Source of the DNA: Marinomonas rhizomae
GTDB lineage: Bacteria > Pseudomonadota > Gammaproteobacteria > Pseudomonadales > Marinomonadaceae
Direction of reading: 5' to 3'
Assembly: GCF_003315485.1 (NCBI RefSeq)
Contig: NZ_QNSE01000010.1
Span: 146,108-210,107 of the forward strand
Length of the DNA: 64,000 nt
Shown here piece by piece: positions 37,091-45,059 of this stretch (within the stretch, counting starts at the first letter, position 1; every line of letters starts with the position of its first letter). The translations under genes and the position numbers were made by a program. Under the pieces are notes generated by a model. That model was given only the letters and a program-made list of their open reading frames with translations. It was not told where the DNA came from and did no database searches.

Positions 37091-38854
37091 ATGTCGGACT
37101 CTTACCGCATTTCTTTGGCAGACTTGGCCAAAAGTAATCAAAAAATCCTACTTAAAGGCAGCTCCCGTGAACTAGATGGCCAACATACACCCACCGTAGA
37201 GGAGCTGACCGAATGCCTGTTTTTTTCGCCCGGTGATGGTCGTATTTGGTTAGACGATCAGCGTATGTTGCTGATCCACAGCTCGTCGTTTGGGCTGTTG
37301 CGTCGCGAGATGATTGATTCTCTTGGTCTCGAAAAATCGCGCGATATTCTTACTCGAACAGGTTATTTATCCGGCCTGCGGGACGCCGAACTCATTCAAA
37401 AGCGCTGGCTAGACTCAGATCCAGCTTCCATTTTCACTGCTGGCACTCATCTTCATGGGCTAGAAGGTGTAGTCAAAGTAGAAACTATTCACTTTGAATT
37501 TGACACCGAAAAAGGTTCATATGAGGGTGAATTTCTTTGGCATCACAGCAGTGAAGACGAAGAACACATTGCTGCTTACGGCATTGGTAGCTCACCCGCA
37601 TGCTGGATGGAATTAGGTTACGCCATCGGTTATGTCTCTGGCTTAGTAGGATCTTTAGTTATTTTCCGAGAAGTTGAATGTCAATCTATGGGACATTCGG
37701 TCTGTCGGGTCATCGGTAAATCAGCCGAACTTTGGGATGATATCGAAGACGATATTCGCTTCCTTAACGTCACCTCCCAAAATGCAGAACTGGTAACTAA
37801 GCTTTCCCCTCGTCTCGATCTAATGGAACCAAAACTGTTAGACGATCAGCCAAAAATGATTGGAGTTTCTGCTGCTTTTACCGCTGCTAATCATTCATTA
37901 CAAAAGGTCGCACCAACCAATGCCACAGTGCTATTCACTGGCGAATCTGGTGTAGGCAAAGAGCTTTTTGCCAGTATGCTGCATAAATTCAGTCGCCAAA
38001 CTGGTCCTTTTGTCGCATTTAACTGTGCTGCGATTCCTGAAAATCTCATGGAAACTGAACTGTTTGGCGCCGAAAAAGGCGCCTATACAGGAGCAACAAG
38101 TAGTCGTCCAGGCCGCTTTGAAAGAGCCAATGGCGGTACACTATTTTTAGATGAGATTGGCACACTAAGCCTAGCAGGGCAGAGTAAATTATTACGTGTT
38201 TTACAAGAAAAAGAAGTCGAGCGAGTCGGCGGTATTTCAGCTATTAAAGTCAATGTAAGAGTCGTCGCTGCAACCAATGTAGACCTACGTAAAGCCATTG
38301 AAAAAGGCGAGTTCCGCGAAGATTTGTTCTTTCGTTTAAACGTCTTTCCAATACATCTACCTCCGCTGAAAGAGCGAAAAGCTGACCTTCCATTACTCAT
38401 TAATCACTTCTACCATCACTTTTGCCAACTGCATCAAAAAGCGCCATCAGGCATGACACAAACAGCGAGACGAGCGTTATTAAATTATGGTTTTCCGGGG
38501 AATATTCGTGAATTACAAAATTTAATGGAACGCGGTGTGATTGCATCAGAAGAAGGTGAACCGATTGATCTTCCACATTTGTTTAGAAACGAGTTTATTC
38601 CAGAAGAAATTATCTACTCAGTGAATCGCCAAGGCACCTTAAGCCATGCAGATATCAAAAAAGAAGCGACAGAGTCGCTCTTGGAGCACATCTCTCAATT
38701 TTTCGGCGGGAAAGATCACCTTAATATTGAAGAGTTTGAGCAAAGCTTATTTCAAGAAGCCGTAGATAACGCTCAAGGCAATTTATCTGAAGCGGCAAGA
38801 CAAGTAGGCCTAAGCAGAGCACAATTGGCTTATCGCCTAAAGAAGAATAAGTAA
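37091..38854 (+). CDS. Sigma-54-dependent activator with XylR_N-V4R sensor (XylR/DmpR class)
   Basis: A 587-residue enhancer-binding protein. Residues about 35-130 are a XylR_N sensory domain and about 140-210 a V4R domain with conserved cysteines (ECQSMGHSVCRV). The AAA+ domain has Walker A GESGVGKE (284-291), the sigma-54 contact loop GAYTGA (330-335) and Walker B GTLFLDEIG (349-357). A Fis-type HTH closes the protein (about 560-585). The class binds aromatic inducers directly. Likely targets are calA, with a visible -24/-12 promoter, and possibly the neighbouring aldehyde dehydrogenase. AGAGG precedes the ATG. Confidence 0.93.
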   Translation: MSDSYRISLADLAKSNQKILLKGSSRELDGQHTPTVEELTECLFFSPGDGRIWLDDQRMLLIHSSSFGLLRREMIDSLGLEKSRDILTRTGYLSGLRDAELIQKRWLDSDPASIFTAGTHLHGLEGVVKVETIHFEFDTEKGSYEGEFLWHHSSEDEEHIAAYGIGSSPACWMELGYAIGYVSGLVGSLVIFREVECQSMGHSVCRVIGKSAELWDDIEDDIRFLNVTSQNAELVTKLSPRLDLMEPKLLDDQPKMIGVSAAFTAANHSLQKVAPTNATVLFTGESGVGKELFASMLHKFSRQTGPFVAFNCAAIPENLMETELFGAEKGAYTGATSSRPGRFERANGGTLFLDEIGTLSLAGQSKLLRVLQEKEVERVGGISAIKVNVRVVAATNVDLRKAIEKGEFREDLFFRLNVFPIHLPPLKERKADLPLLINHFYHHFCQLHQKAPSGMTQTARRALLNYGFPGNIRELQNLMERGVIASEEGEPIDLPHLFRNEFIPEEIIYSVNRQGTLSHADIKKEATESLLEHISQFFGGKDHLNIEEFEQSLFQEAVDNAQGNLSEAARQVGLSRAQLAYRLKKNK

Positions 38855-38876
38855 CACAAAAAGTGGTCATTTAAAA

Positions 38877-38920
38877 AGCAGATAAGCCTGTGATATAGCA
38901 TAATCAAAGGCTTATCTGCT
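38877..38920. terminator. Bidirectional terminator between the activator and calA
   Basis: AGCAGATAAGCCT pairs perfectly with AGGCTTATCTGCT over an 18-base loop between convergent genes. An A-run precedes the stem; the T-run on the right is weak. Confidence 0.65.
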
Positions 38921-38947
38921 TCCGCCGATCTGGAATATTCTAAATAT

Positions 38948-39715
38948 TTAAAGATAGTTCGAAGCCAACCCACCATCAACAGGTATATTGACGCCACATA
39001 ACCAACGGGAAGCATCAGAACAAAGGAAAGCAATAACTTCTGCCACTTCATCTGAATAAGCAGGGCGCAACATACGCTCAGCGTCTTTTTGGACTCGCTC
39101 TTCTCCTAGCATAGATACAAAATCACCCAAAATTGGCGTAAAAACAGGACCTGGAGCCACGCAATTCATACGTACACCATAATCACGAAACCAAGTAAAA
39201 GCCTGCTGAGTGGACCAAACAATAAGAGCTTCTTTGAAATACTGATAACAGGTTTCTTGGGGAACGGGGTTCTTTTTCAGCCAAGCAGCGCCTTCTTCAA
39301 AATAAGAGGTACCAGCCAATGCTTTATGCTGCTCAAGACGCTTTGGCCATTCAATACCTAACACAGAAGCCACATTGACAATACTGGCCCCTTGATTGAA
39401 CCTAGGAATCAAAGCTTCACTTAAATGGCGCACTCCCAAATAATTCACGCGACCAACCAACTCGGCATCTGCCGTGCCTGGCACACCAGCGATATTACAC
39501 AAGGCATCAATTTTTTCAGGTAAAGTATCAAGCCCCATGTCAATCATCGTAGGATTACCTAAATCTATTTTTACAAAGCCATCCAACGTCATACTTGGTT
39601 CATTACGATCAATGCCAATAACTCGCGCCCCATGGAAACGAGCAAGTCTTGCTACATCCGCACCGATACCAGAAGACACGCCCGTAATAACAATCGTTTT
39701 ATTTGCTAACATCAT
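38948..39715 (-). CDS. calA: Coniferyl-alcohol dehydrogenase CalA
   Basis: A 255-residue SDR with TGVSSGIGADVARL near the start, CNIAGVPGTADAEL in place of NNAG, and the catalytic segment around CYQYFKEALI (Tyr and Lys). From memory, these match coniferyl-alcohol dehydrogenase CalA of Pseudomonas sp. HR199, including the GIDRNEPSMTLD and MNCVAPGPVFTPIL stretches. It oxidises coniferyl alcohol to coniferyl aldehyde with NAD, the first step for a lignin monomer. AAGGAG is 7 bases before the ATG. It is monocistronic with a sigma-54 promoter upstream. Confidence 0.9.
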   Translation of the reverse strand: MMLANKTIVITGVSSGIGADVARLARFHGARVIGIDRNEPSMTLDGFVKIDLGNPTMIDMGLDTLPEKIDALCNIAGVPGTADAELVGRVNYLGVRHLSEALIPRFNQGASIVNVASVLGIEWPKRLEQHKALAGTSYFEEGAAWLKKNPVPQETCYQYFKEALIVWSTQQAFTWFRDYGVRMNCVAPGPVFTPILGDFVSMLGEERVQKDAERMLRPAYSDEVAEVIAFLCSDASRWLCGVNIPVDGGLASNYL

Positions 39716-39747
39716 ATTGACTCTCCTTATTATTTTTATAAAACGTT

Positions 39748-39776
39748 AGGAAAAGTAAAAGGTTATTACTTTTCCT
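39748..39776 (-). promoter_or_regulatory. Stem-loop in the calA leader
   Basis: AGGAAAAGTAA pairs perfectly with TTACTTTTCCT across a 7-base loop, between the predicted sigma-54 start site and the calA ribosome binding site. It may stabilise the mRNA or act post-transcriptionally; there is no U-run for termination. Confidence 0.45.
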
Positions 39777-39792
39777 ATGTAATAAGGAGAAC

Positions 39793-39808
39793 TGCACGGA
39801 GCATGCCC
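39793..39808 (-). promoter_or_regulatory. Sigma-54 (-24/-12) promoter of calA
   Basis: On the minus strand GGGCATGCTCCGTGCA aligns with the consensus TGGCAC-N5-TTGCA: GGCA at -24 and TGCA at -12 with the required 10-bp GG-to-GC spacing. It lies about 80 bp before calA, whose neighbour is a sigma-54 activator. Confidence 0.72.
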
Positions 39809-39925
39809 AAATCAAAAAACAACGAAAATTTAATTTTTTAAAAATTAAGATATTGATATATATTGAATTTTCAATTAATTCGAATAGATTAAAAAATCTA
39901 TAACGGCCATGAGAGTAAGGTCTTA

Positions 39926-39941
39926 TTAATCAAATGATCAA
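39926..39941. promoter_or_regulatory. XylR/DmpR-type upstream activating sequence for calA
   Basis: TTAATCAAATGATCAA matches the palindromic TTGATCAATTGATCAA-type site I recall for XylR/DmpR activators at 14 of 16 positions. It is about 120-145 bp upstream of the -24/-12 element, a normal enhancer distance. Only one copy is visible. Confidence 0.5.
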
Positions 39942-40001
39942 AAAAGAAAGATAAATACATTAAAAAATTGATGATTTAAAGAATCAATAAGAGCAGACAT
40001 G

Positions 40002-40595
40002 TCATCCTCGGGCCAGCTTTAGCCTCTGCCGAATTCGACTCAAGGCTACTGGAGTAATACCGATATAGGATGCAATTTGTTGCTGTGGAATAGAATCTTT
40101 TAACTCAGGATAGGCGGCACAAAAATCTAGATAGCGCCGTTCAGCAGAGTACTTTACAAAAGCGTTTTCGCGTTCTTCTTTGGTAATAAAAATGCGTTCT
40201 AAAAATTTAGCATAACACTCTAAAAAACCAATATCATGGCGCATTTGCTCGTAAAACACTTGCCAAGGGTAAGAAGAAAACATGCTATCTTCTAAAGCTT
40301 GGATACCAAACAGAGTCCGCGTTTCCGTCACCATCGCCTTGGTCGATCCAATTATTCTTGGGCCTTTCGCAAAGGTTTGCGTGAATTCTTTTCCCTCGTC
40401 GGAAATACTCACATAGCGAACCAACCCAGAATGTAAAAAGTACAAACGATTCGCGAAATCCCCTTGCCGAAACAGGTAATCGCCTTTTCTAATCACATGG
40501 ACATCCATTCGTACAGTCAATCTTTGCCAATCAATGCCATAGCCTAATTCGTTAAAATACGCTTCAAAACTATTTTGCAGTTGAATTCGATCCAT
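40002..40595 (-). CDS. Crp/Fnr-family transcriptional regulator
   Basis: A 197-residue protein with an N-terminal cyclic-nucleotide-binding beta-roll (VIRKGDYLFRQGDFANRLYFLHSGLVRYV) and a C-terminal HTH (IPQQQIASYIGITPVALSRIRQRL). The arginine-containing cAMP-binding cassette of true Crp is not seen, nor are Fnr cysteines, so the signal is unknown. It overlaps the end of the eamA gene by 26 bp and is the last gene of the nat-eamA-crp run. It may regulate this transporter. Confidence 0.88.
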   Translation of the reverse strand: MDRIQLQNSFEAYFNELGYGIDWQRLTVRMDVHVIRKGDYLFRQGDFANRLYFLHSGLVRYVSISDEGKEFTQTFAKGPRIIGSTKAMVTETRTLFGIQALEDSMFSSYPWQVFYEQMRHDIGFLECYAKFLERIFITKEERENAFVKYSAERRYLDFCAAYPELKDSIPQQQIASYIGITPVALSRIRQRLKLARG

Positions 40596-41514
40596 GAGTA
40601 GGTTTTACCTTGCTTAAATTACCGTCAATAAGGAACAGTGCGATACCTAAAAATACAATACCAGAAGCAAAAGGCCAATCTACCAAGCTTAACAAACGAG
40701 ATTGAACCAGCGCGGTAAACAAAGCTACCCAAACTGGTATTGTATAAGACATAGCAAGTAAGCGACTTGCTCCCACTATCATGACCAAACGCTGCTGTAA
40801 TACAAAGGTAAACAAGGTAGTAAACACAGTCAGATACAACACATTGACCCAAAAACCTTGTGACGACCATTGCACTTGGTCAAGCTCTCCCCAAATTAAA
40901 GCGATAGGTAGCAGCCAAAGTGTGCCAAATAACATAATCATGAAAGCACCGGATAAGGCACCTAAAGAACGTCCCCACTTTTGTACTGACACGACATGTA
41001 AGGCCAATAAGAAACATGCTCCCATAAAAATATAATCACCGGAATGCCACTGAAATCCGTTGTTGTCTTGTGTAGAAAATAACACTGTCATGGCGCCGAT
41101 AGAGCCAAGAACAAACCCAACAACTCGCCATAAGGGTGCAATTTCGTTGAGCCAAACTCTCGCAATCATCACACCAATTAAGGGAACCAGGGTGTACAAA
41201 ACAGACGTATTCAGTGGTGTTGTCGATTGCAACGCAACAAATAAACCGATAAAGAACCCCACTAATGCGCCGCTTATCACCACATAATGAAAAAGCCGCA
41301 GACGAGAAGCAAACAATGCCTTAAGCTGCTCGGTTTTATTCAAATTAGCTCGCTGCCAACTGATCAACAGCACTGGCAACATAATTAACATCGCCAACAA
41401 AAAACGAAACGCAGATGTCGCTACCGGACTGGCGTATTCCACCATATGCCCCGATACAATAAAGGAAGACGCCATCAACCAAGCCCACAGTAACAAGGTA
41501 AAAAATGAGCTCAT
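40570..41514 (-). CDS. EamA-family (DMT) transporter
   Basis: A 314-residue inner-membrane protein with ten hydrophobic helices forming two EamA repeats. The FTLLLWAWLMASSFIVSGHMVEYASPVATSAFRFLLAMLI start and STTPLNTSVLYTLVPLIGVMIARVWLNE are typical for the drug/metabolite transporter superfamily. It probably exports a metabolite or amphiphile. It overlaps the arylamine N-acetyltransferase stop by 4 bp (ATGA) and the crp/fnr start by 26 bp, so all three are co-translated. Confidence 0.9.
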   Translation of the reverse strand: MSSFFTLLLWAWLMASSFIVSGHMVEYASPVATSAFRFLLAMLIMLPVLLISWQRANLNKTEQLKALFASRLRLFHYVVISGALVGFFIGLFVALQSTTPLNTSVLYTLVPLIGVMIARVWLNEIAPLWRVVGFVLGSIGAMTVLFSTQDNNGFQWHSGDYIFMGACFLLALHVVSVQKWGRSLGALSGAFMIMLFGTLWLLPIALIWGELDQVQWSSQGFWVNVLYLTVFTTLFTFVLQQRLVMIVGASRLLAMSYTIPVWVALFTALVQSRLLSLVDWPFASGIVFLGIALFLIDGNLSKVKPTHGSNSTAK

Positions 41515-42356
41515 GACCTGGCCCCTGTTTCATTCTGCGCCAACATAGGTGCCAAAAAGCGGATGAAAAGATGCTCGATCACAGCAGCATCTAGGACAAT
41601 ATCAAACTCGGAGCTCAAAATATTACCAAGAGATTCAGGGCTTTCAATCAACACCTTACGCTCGCCTTGGCGATCTCTCGTCGTAAACTCGGCATTCACA
41701 AGAGCAATCACCTGATCTTTCTTCTTCAAAGTCACCATTAAGTTTTTTAAAAATACGGCACTGGAGTGTTTATGAGAATAAAAATGCCCTAGTTCACAAT
41801 CTGCATCGGTATAAGTGGCGTTATCAAAGCGATAAAGGGTGAAGTAGTCGCCGCCCTTCACCACCTGCAAATCGTATTCCCCCTTACCTTTAGCCAGCAC
41901 TCGATAATGATCTAAACCTGCCACCTGCTGCGTGTTTATATCTAACCGCAATGGCGCAACCGGCCCATTACCACCAAAACCGGTATCAACCAAATAGCCC
42001 ACACCTTCAAACGATAACAAGGTCACTCTGTGAGTTCTGCCCGCTTCGCGCTCAAGATTGTTATTTAATACCCTTGCCAACTTAAGCTGCACGTCATAAC
42101 CCAAGGCTTTTAACAATTCAAAGGTCAGCTTATTGTGTTCAAAACAATATCCTCCCAAACCACGAGTCACTATTTTCTGGCTGATATCGTCAAGATCCAA
42201 CACAACATCTTCGCCTAACACCACCGCCAAACTATTAAAGCTATAACGTGCCACATGCGTTGCCTGTAATGCTTGAACAAATTCAATACTTGGCTGCTCT
42301 GGGGCAAACAGACCAAGATCAGATAGATAGTTTTGTAGACCAGACGACAACGCCAT
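41511..42356 (-). CDS. nat: Arylamine N-acetyltransferase
   Basis: A 281-residue NAT. The catalytic triad is visible: Cys71 in GGYCFEHN, His109 in RTHRVTL and Asp124 in LVDTGFGG. It transfers acetyl from acetyl-CoA to arylamines, hydrazines or hydroxylamines in the cytoplasm. Heading an operon with a DMT exporter and a Crp/Fnr regulator suggests modify-and-export detoxification of an aromatic amine, which is inference. Confidence 0.94.
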   Translation of the reverse strand: MALSSGLQNYLSDLGLFAPEQPSIEFVQALQATHVARYSFNSLAVVLGEDVVLDLDDISQKIVTRGLGGYCFEHNKLTFELLKALGYDVQLKLARVLNNNLEREAGRTHRVTLLSFEGVGYLVDTGFGGNGPVAPLRLDINTQQVAGLDHYRVLAKGKGEYDLQVVKGGDYFTLYRFDNATYTDADCELGHFYSHKHSSAVFLKNLMVTLKKKDQVIALVNAEFTTRDRQGERKVLIESPESLGNILSSEFDIVLDAAVIEHLFIRFLAPMLAQNETGARS

Positions 42357-42740
42357 ATTTCACTTCCTTAATAATAAACAGACATGGAATACAACCAAGA
42401 CTACAGTAGCATATAAAAGAAGGAATTAACCTAGGTTAAGAATATAGCCCGAAGTAGGTATATAGATGGCGCATGACTTCATTTATCATGCCCAACTTTT
42501 AACCTTTCAGATCGAGTAGACTAGCGTTTACCACCTATAGTTTTTATCTAGGGGAAGCCTGAAAGAAACCACAACTAGGTAAGGTATTAAATGATCATTC
42601 GGTCTCACCGCACAGCAACACTTATGCTGATCTTTGTCGCGTTTGTGTGGTGCAGAATTGACGCTAATCGATTTAGCGATAGAAATTATTCCGGTTCATA
42701 CCTTTAACCTGGTGCGTTTTACACTAGCAGGTCTCACCCT

Positions 42741-42788
42741 TATCCCCTTATCCCCTTACCCCCTTACCCCCTTACCCCCTTACCCCCT
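42741..42788. repeat. Octanucleotide tandem repeat in the EamA pseudogene
   Basis: Six perfect 8-bp units in a row: two of TATCCCCT followed by four of TACCCCCT (48 bp), and a partial TATC. They encode the odd PYPLTPLP-type stretch between two helices. Six units keep frame; gain or loss of one unit would shift it. Confidence 0.95.
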
Positions 42789-43435
42789 TATCAATACTTT
42801 CATCAGAAAAAAAATCCCAAGAGAACTGATACGCCCTCTGCTGCTTAAAGGATCGGTTCTTGGCTTGTTATTGTTTATCGCTTTTTATGCTCAAACTACG
42901 GGCCTTAAATTCACCACAGTTTCAAATGCCGGATTTATAACTGGCCTAATTTCGCCATTGGTTCCTGTTATCGGCTTACTGCTGTTTAGAACCAAAGTCT
43001 GTTTACCTAATTTGTCTGGAGATTATTTTCGCCACAGTGGGTTTGTACTTGCTAACGGTTGGAGACAAATTGACGTTCAATCGTGGGGACTCTTTGGTGC
43101 TCATTTGCGCGTTTGCCTTTGCTATTCACATGCTATTAACTGGCCGTTTTGTCAGCGCATTACCCGTTATTCCTTTAACCATAGTGCAATTGTTTGCGGT
43201 GGGAATTTACAGCACTGTCAGTACCGCCATATCACCAGAGCCTGTGTTTTATCTAATTGGAAAACCACCACTTAGCTGGCAAGACAGCCTGTTTCCATCT
43301 CTTGCTTTATTAGCCATATTAATTGCGGGCATTATTGGCTTAACCGGTGCCACTAACATATTACTAGGCATACTCATCGCTGAAACAGGCAAAAAATTTT
43401 TATTTCGCAGCCCTTTATCAATTCAAAGAAACAAG

Positions 43436-43475
43436 CTAAGAGTCTTGCAGCTGGATCGCAATGCAAGATTCTTAG
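43436..43475. other. Long perfect stem-loop after the EamA pseudogene
   Basis: CTAAGAGTCTTGCA pairs with TGCAAGATTCTTAG over 14 bp (one G-T wobble) with a 12-base loop. It overlaps the end of the broken frame and faces kduD; without a T-run it is not a standard terminator but may serve as one or be a repeat remnant. Confidence 0.5.
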
Positions 43476-43511
43476 CCTGATATATAAGATATGAAAGGTT
43501 ACTGATTATGT

Positions 43512-44270
43512 TTAACGAGCTAACCAGCCACCATCAACAGCAATTGTGTAACCGTTAACATAACAAGAAGCATCCGATGCAAGGAAGACGACTGGTCCAG
43601 CCATATCATTTGGCGTTCCCCATCGACCTGCTGGAATACGTCCCAAAATTTCACTAGAACGCTCTTCATCCGCTCGTAATGCTTCGGTGTTATTCGTTGC
43701 CATATAACCGGGGGCAATAGCGTTTACATTTATACCGTGTTTTGCCCATTCATTTGCTAATAATTTTGTCACGCCCATCACACCACTTTTAGACGCAGTA
43801 TAGGAAGGCACTCGAATCCCCCCCTGATAAGACAGCATGGAAGCGATATTAATAATATTGCCCGGCGTTCCCTGAGCAATCACCTGCTTAGCAAATGCTT
43901 GTGACATAAAAAACACAGCTTTTACATTAAGGTCCATCACATCATCCCAATCTTTTTCGCTGAAATCTATCGCGTCATTGCGACGAATAATGCCCGCGTT
44001 ATTAACTAGAATATCTAATTGACCAAAAGCGTCCATAGCCTCTTTGATAACATGATCAATGCTATCCATTTTGCTCATATCCGCAATCACGCTATGAAAC
44101 TTACGACCCGTATTTGCGATTAACGCCATAGTCTCGGAAGGAATTTCTCGACTGACGCCAACAATATCTGCACCAGCATTTGCAAGAGCCAAAGCCATAC
44201 CTTGCCCCAATCCTGTATTGCAACCTGTGACAATTGCCACCTTATTACTTAAATCAAACATGTTATTCAT
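43512..44270 (-). CDS. kduD: 2-deoxy-D-gluconate 3-dehydrogenase / DKII reductase KduD
   Basis: A 252-residue SDR with TGCNTGLG (about 15-22), NNAGIIRR, and Ser/Tyr/Lys in ASMLSYQGG and YTASKSG. The NNAGIIRRxxAxxFSExDWDxVxxLN pattern is the KduD signature. It interconverts 2-keto-3-deoxygluconate and 2,5-diketo-3-deoxygluconate in unsaturated-uronate catabolism. It follows the RpiB-like isomerase gene, which probably supplies its substrate. SDR evolution makes exact substrate provisional. Confidence 0.92.
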   Translation of the reverse strand: MNNMFDLSNKVAIVTGCNTGLGQGMALALANAGADIVGVSREIPSETMALIANTGRKFHSVIADMSKMDSIDHVIKEAMDAFGQLDILVNNAGIIRRNDAIDFSEKDWDDVMDLNVKAVFFMSQAFAKQVIAQGTPGNIINIASMLSYQGGIRVPSYTASKSGVMGVTKLLANEWAKHGINVNAIAPGYMATNNTEALRADEERSSEILGRIPAGRWGTPNDMAGPVVFLASDASCYVNGYTIAVDGGWLAR

Positions 44271-44316
44271 ACACGTTGCCTTTCCTACTAATTTATTCTC
44301 AGCTTAAACCTCAAAA

Positions 44317-44955
44317 TTAAGCCACCAAAGATTTCACATAAGCGGCAATCTCAGCATCTTGGCAGTGAGCAAAAAAACATTCTTGGAAACCAGACCCAGT
44401 AACGGCGGTTTTAACAAGCTCTTGATCCATCGCTTTTAAACCATCTAGGTAGTTAGATTTCATGGTGGCGGCTTTTACTTGATTTAAGATGCCTGCGTTT
44501 TTCACTTGTGGTTCTTTTCGCTCAACGGGGTAACCTTCCCCACGAGGGCCGGTAAAGGCTTTTTCAAAAATGTAGCGAGCATTCAACTCAGCGGCCCAAC
44601 CAAAGCCTTTTGCGAACGCCATTGCAATGGCATTACCGTTGTTAATTTGGTTAAACAAAAATGCATCTGAAGGTTCTAAACAGTAACCACACACCACACC
44701 AGGGTGCGCGTTTAGAGACATCATGGCGCCTTGCCCAGTACCACAACCAGAGACAATAAAGTCTACCGCTTTTGAATTCAGTAATAGACTCGCCATAATA
44801 CCAAGGTGAATGTAGGTTAGATGGTGATCATTTTCATCACTCATCCCTACGTTAAACACTTTATGATTTAGTGGTGTTGCAACGGAATTCAGCTGCTCAA
44901 GAATCATCGCATTTTTACCTGCTTGGCTGTTTTCCATCATTAGTGCAATTTTCAT
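44317..44955 (-). CDS. RpiB/LacAB-family sugar isomerase, probable 5-keto-4-deoxyuronate isomerase
   Basis: A 212-residue RpiB/LacA/LacB-fold protein. GCGTGQGAMMSLNAHPGVVCGYC contains the conserved CGTG catalytic-loop cysteine region of the family. It is longer than ribose-5-phosphate isomerase B (about 150 residues). Next to KduD and GH105, with no kduI in view, it fits the role of the streptococcal DhuI isomerase, which turns 4-deoxy-5-threo-hexosulose-uronate into 2,5-diketo-3-deoxygluconate. The ATG at 44955 has a GGAG site; the upstream start at 44982 is less likely. Confidence 0.82.
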   Translation of the reverse strand: MKIALMMENSQAGKNAMILEQLNSVATPLNHKVFNVGMSDENDHHLTYIHLGIMASLLLNSKAVDFIVSGCGTGQGAMMSLNAHPGVVCGYCLEPSDAFLFNQINNGNAIAMAFAKGFGWAAELNARYIFEKAFTGPRGEGYPVERKEPQVKNAGILNQVKAATMKSNYLDGLKAMDQELVKTAVTGSGFQECFFAHCQDAEIAAYVKSLVA

Positions 44956-45003
44956 TTTCAAATCTCCAACTTTAGGTAGCAAAACTAGTCATCAAATTAT
45001 GAT

Positions 45004-45031
45004 TATAAAAAAAGCAGCGTTTTCACGCTGC
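45004..45031 (-). terminator. Terminator after the ABC solute-binding protein gene
   Basis: On the minus strand GCAGCGT, a GAAA tetraloop, ACGCTGC and T7 form a strong intrinsic terminator, between the binding-protein gene and the isomerase gene. It would make the binding protein more abundant than the downstream enzymes. Confidence 0.93.
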
Positions 45032-45059
45032 CAAAGGTTTGACGCATCTCACAAAATTA

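Larger units (their letters stand above)
42591..43480 (+). pseudogene. Broken EamA-family transporter gene
   Basis: The ATG at 42591 (AAGG upstream) begins a typical EamA start that loses frame at VW-GAEL: one G appears to be missing near 42648. Frame 42634 then continues with SLVRFTLAGLTL-like helices, an octanucleotide repeat, and KFTTVSNAGFITGLISPLVPVIGLLLFRTKV. A second shift near 43000-43020 moves to another frame with VGLYLLTVGDKLTFNRGD. The C-terminal part jumps from SLALLAI to ILLGILIAETGKK, implying loss of several tens of codons. Three lesions make a functional product very unlikely. Confidence 0.85.

Noticed and set aside
42741..42788. Possible CRISPR or telomere-like repeat
   Set aside because: The units are 8 bp, directly abutting without spacers, so this is a simple tandem repeat.
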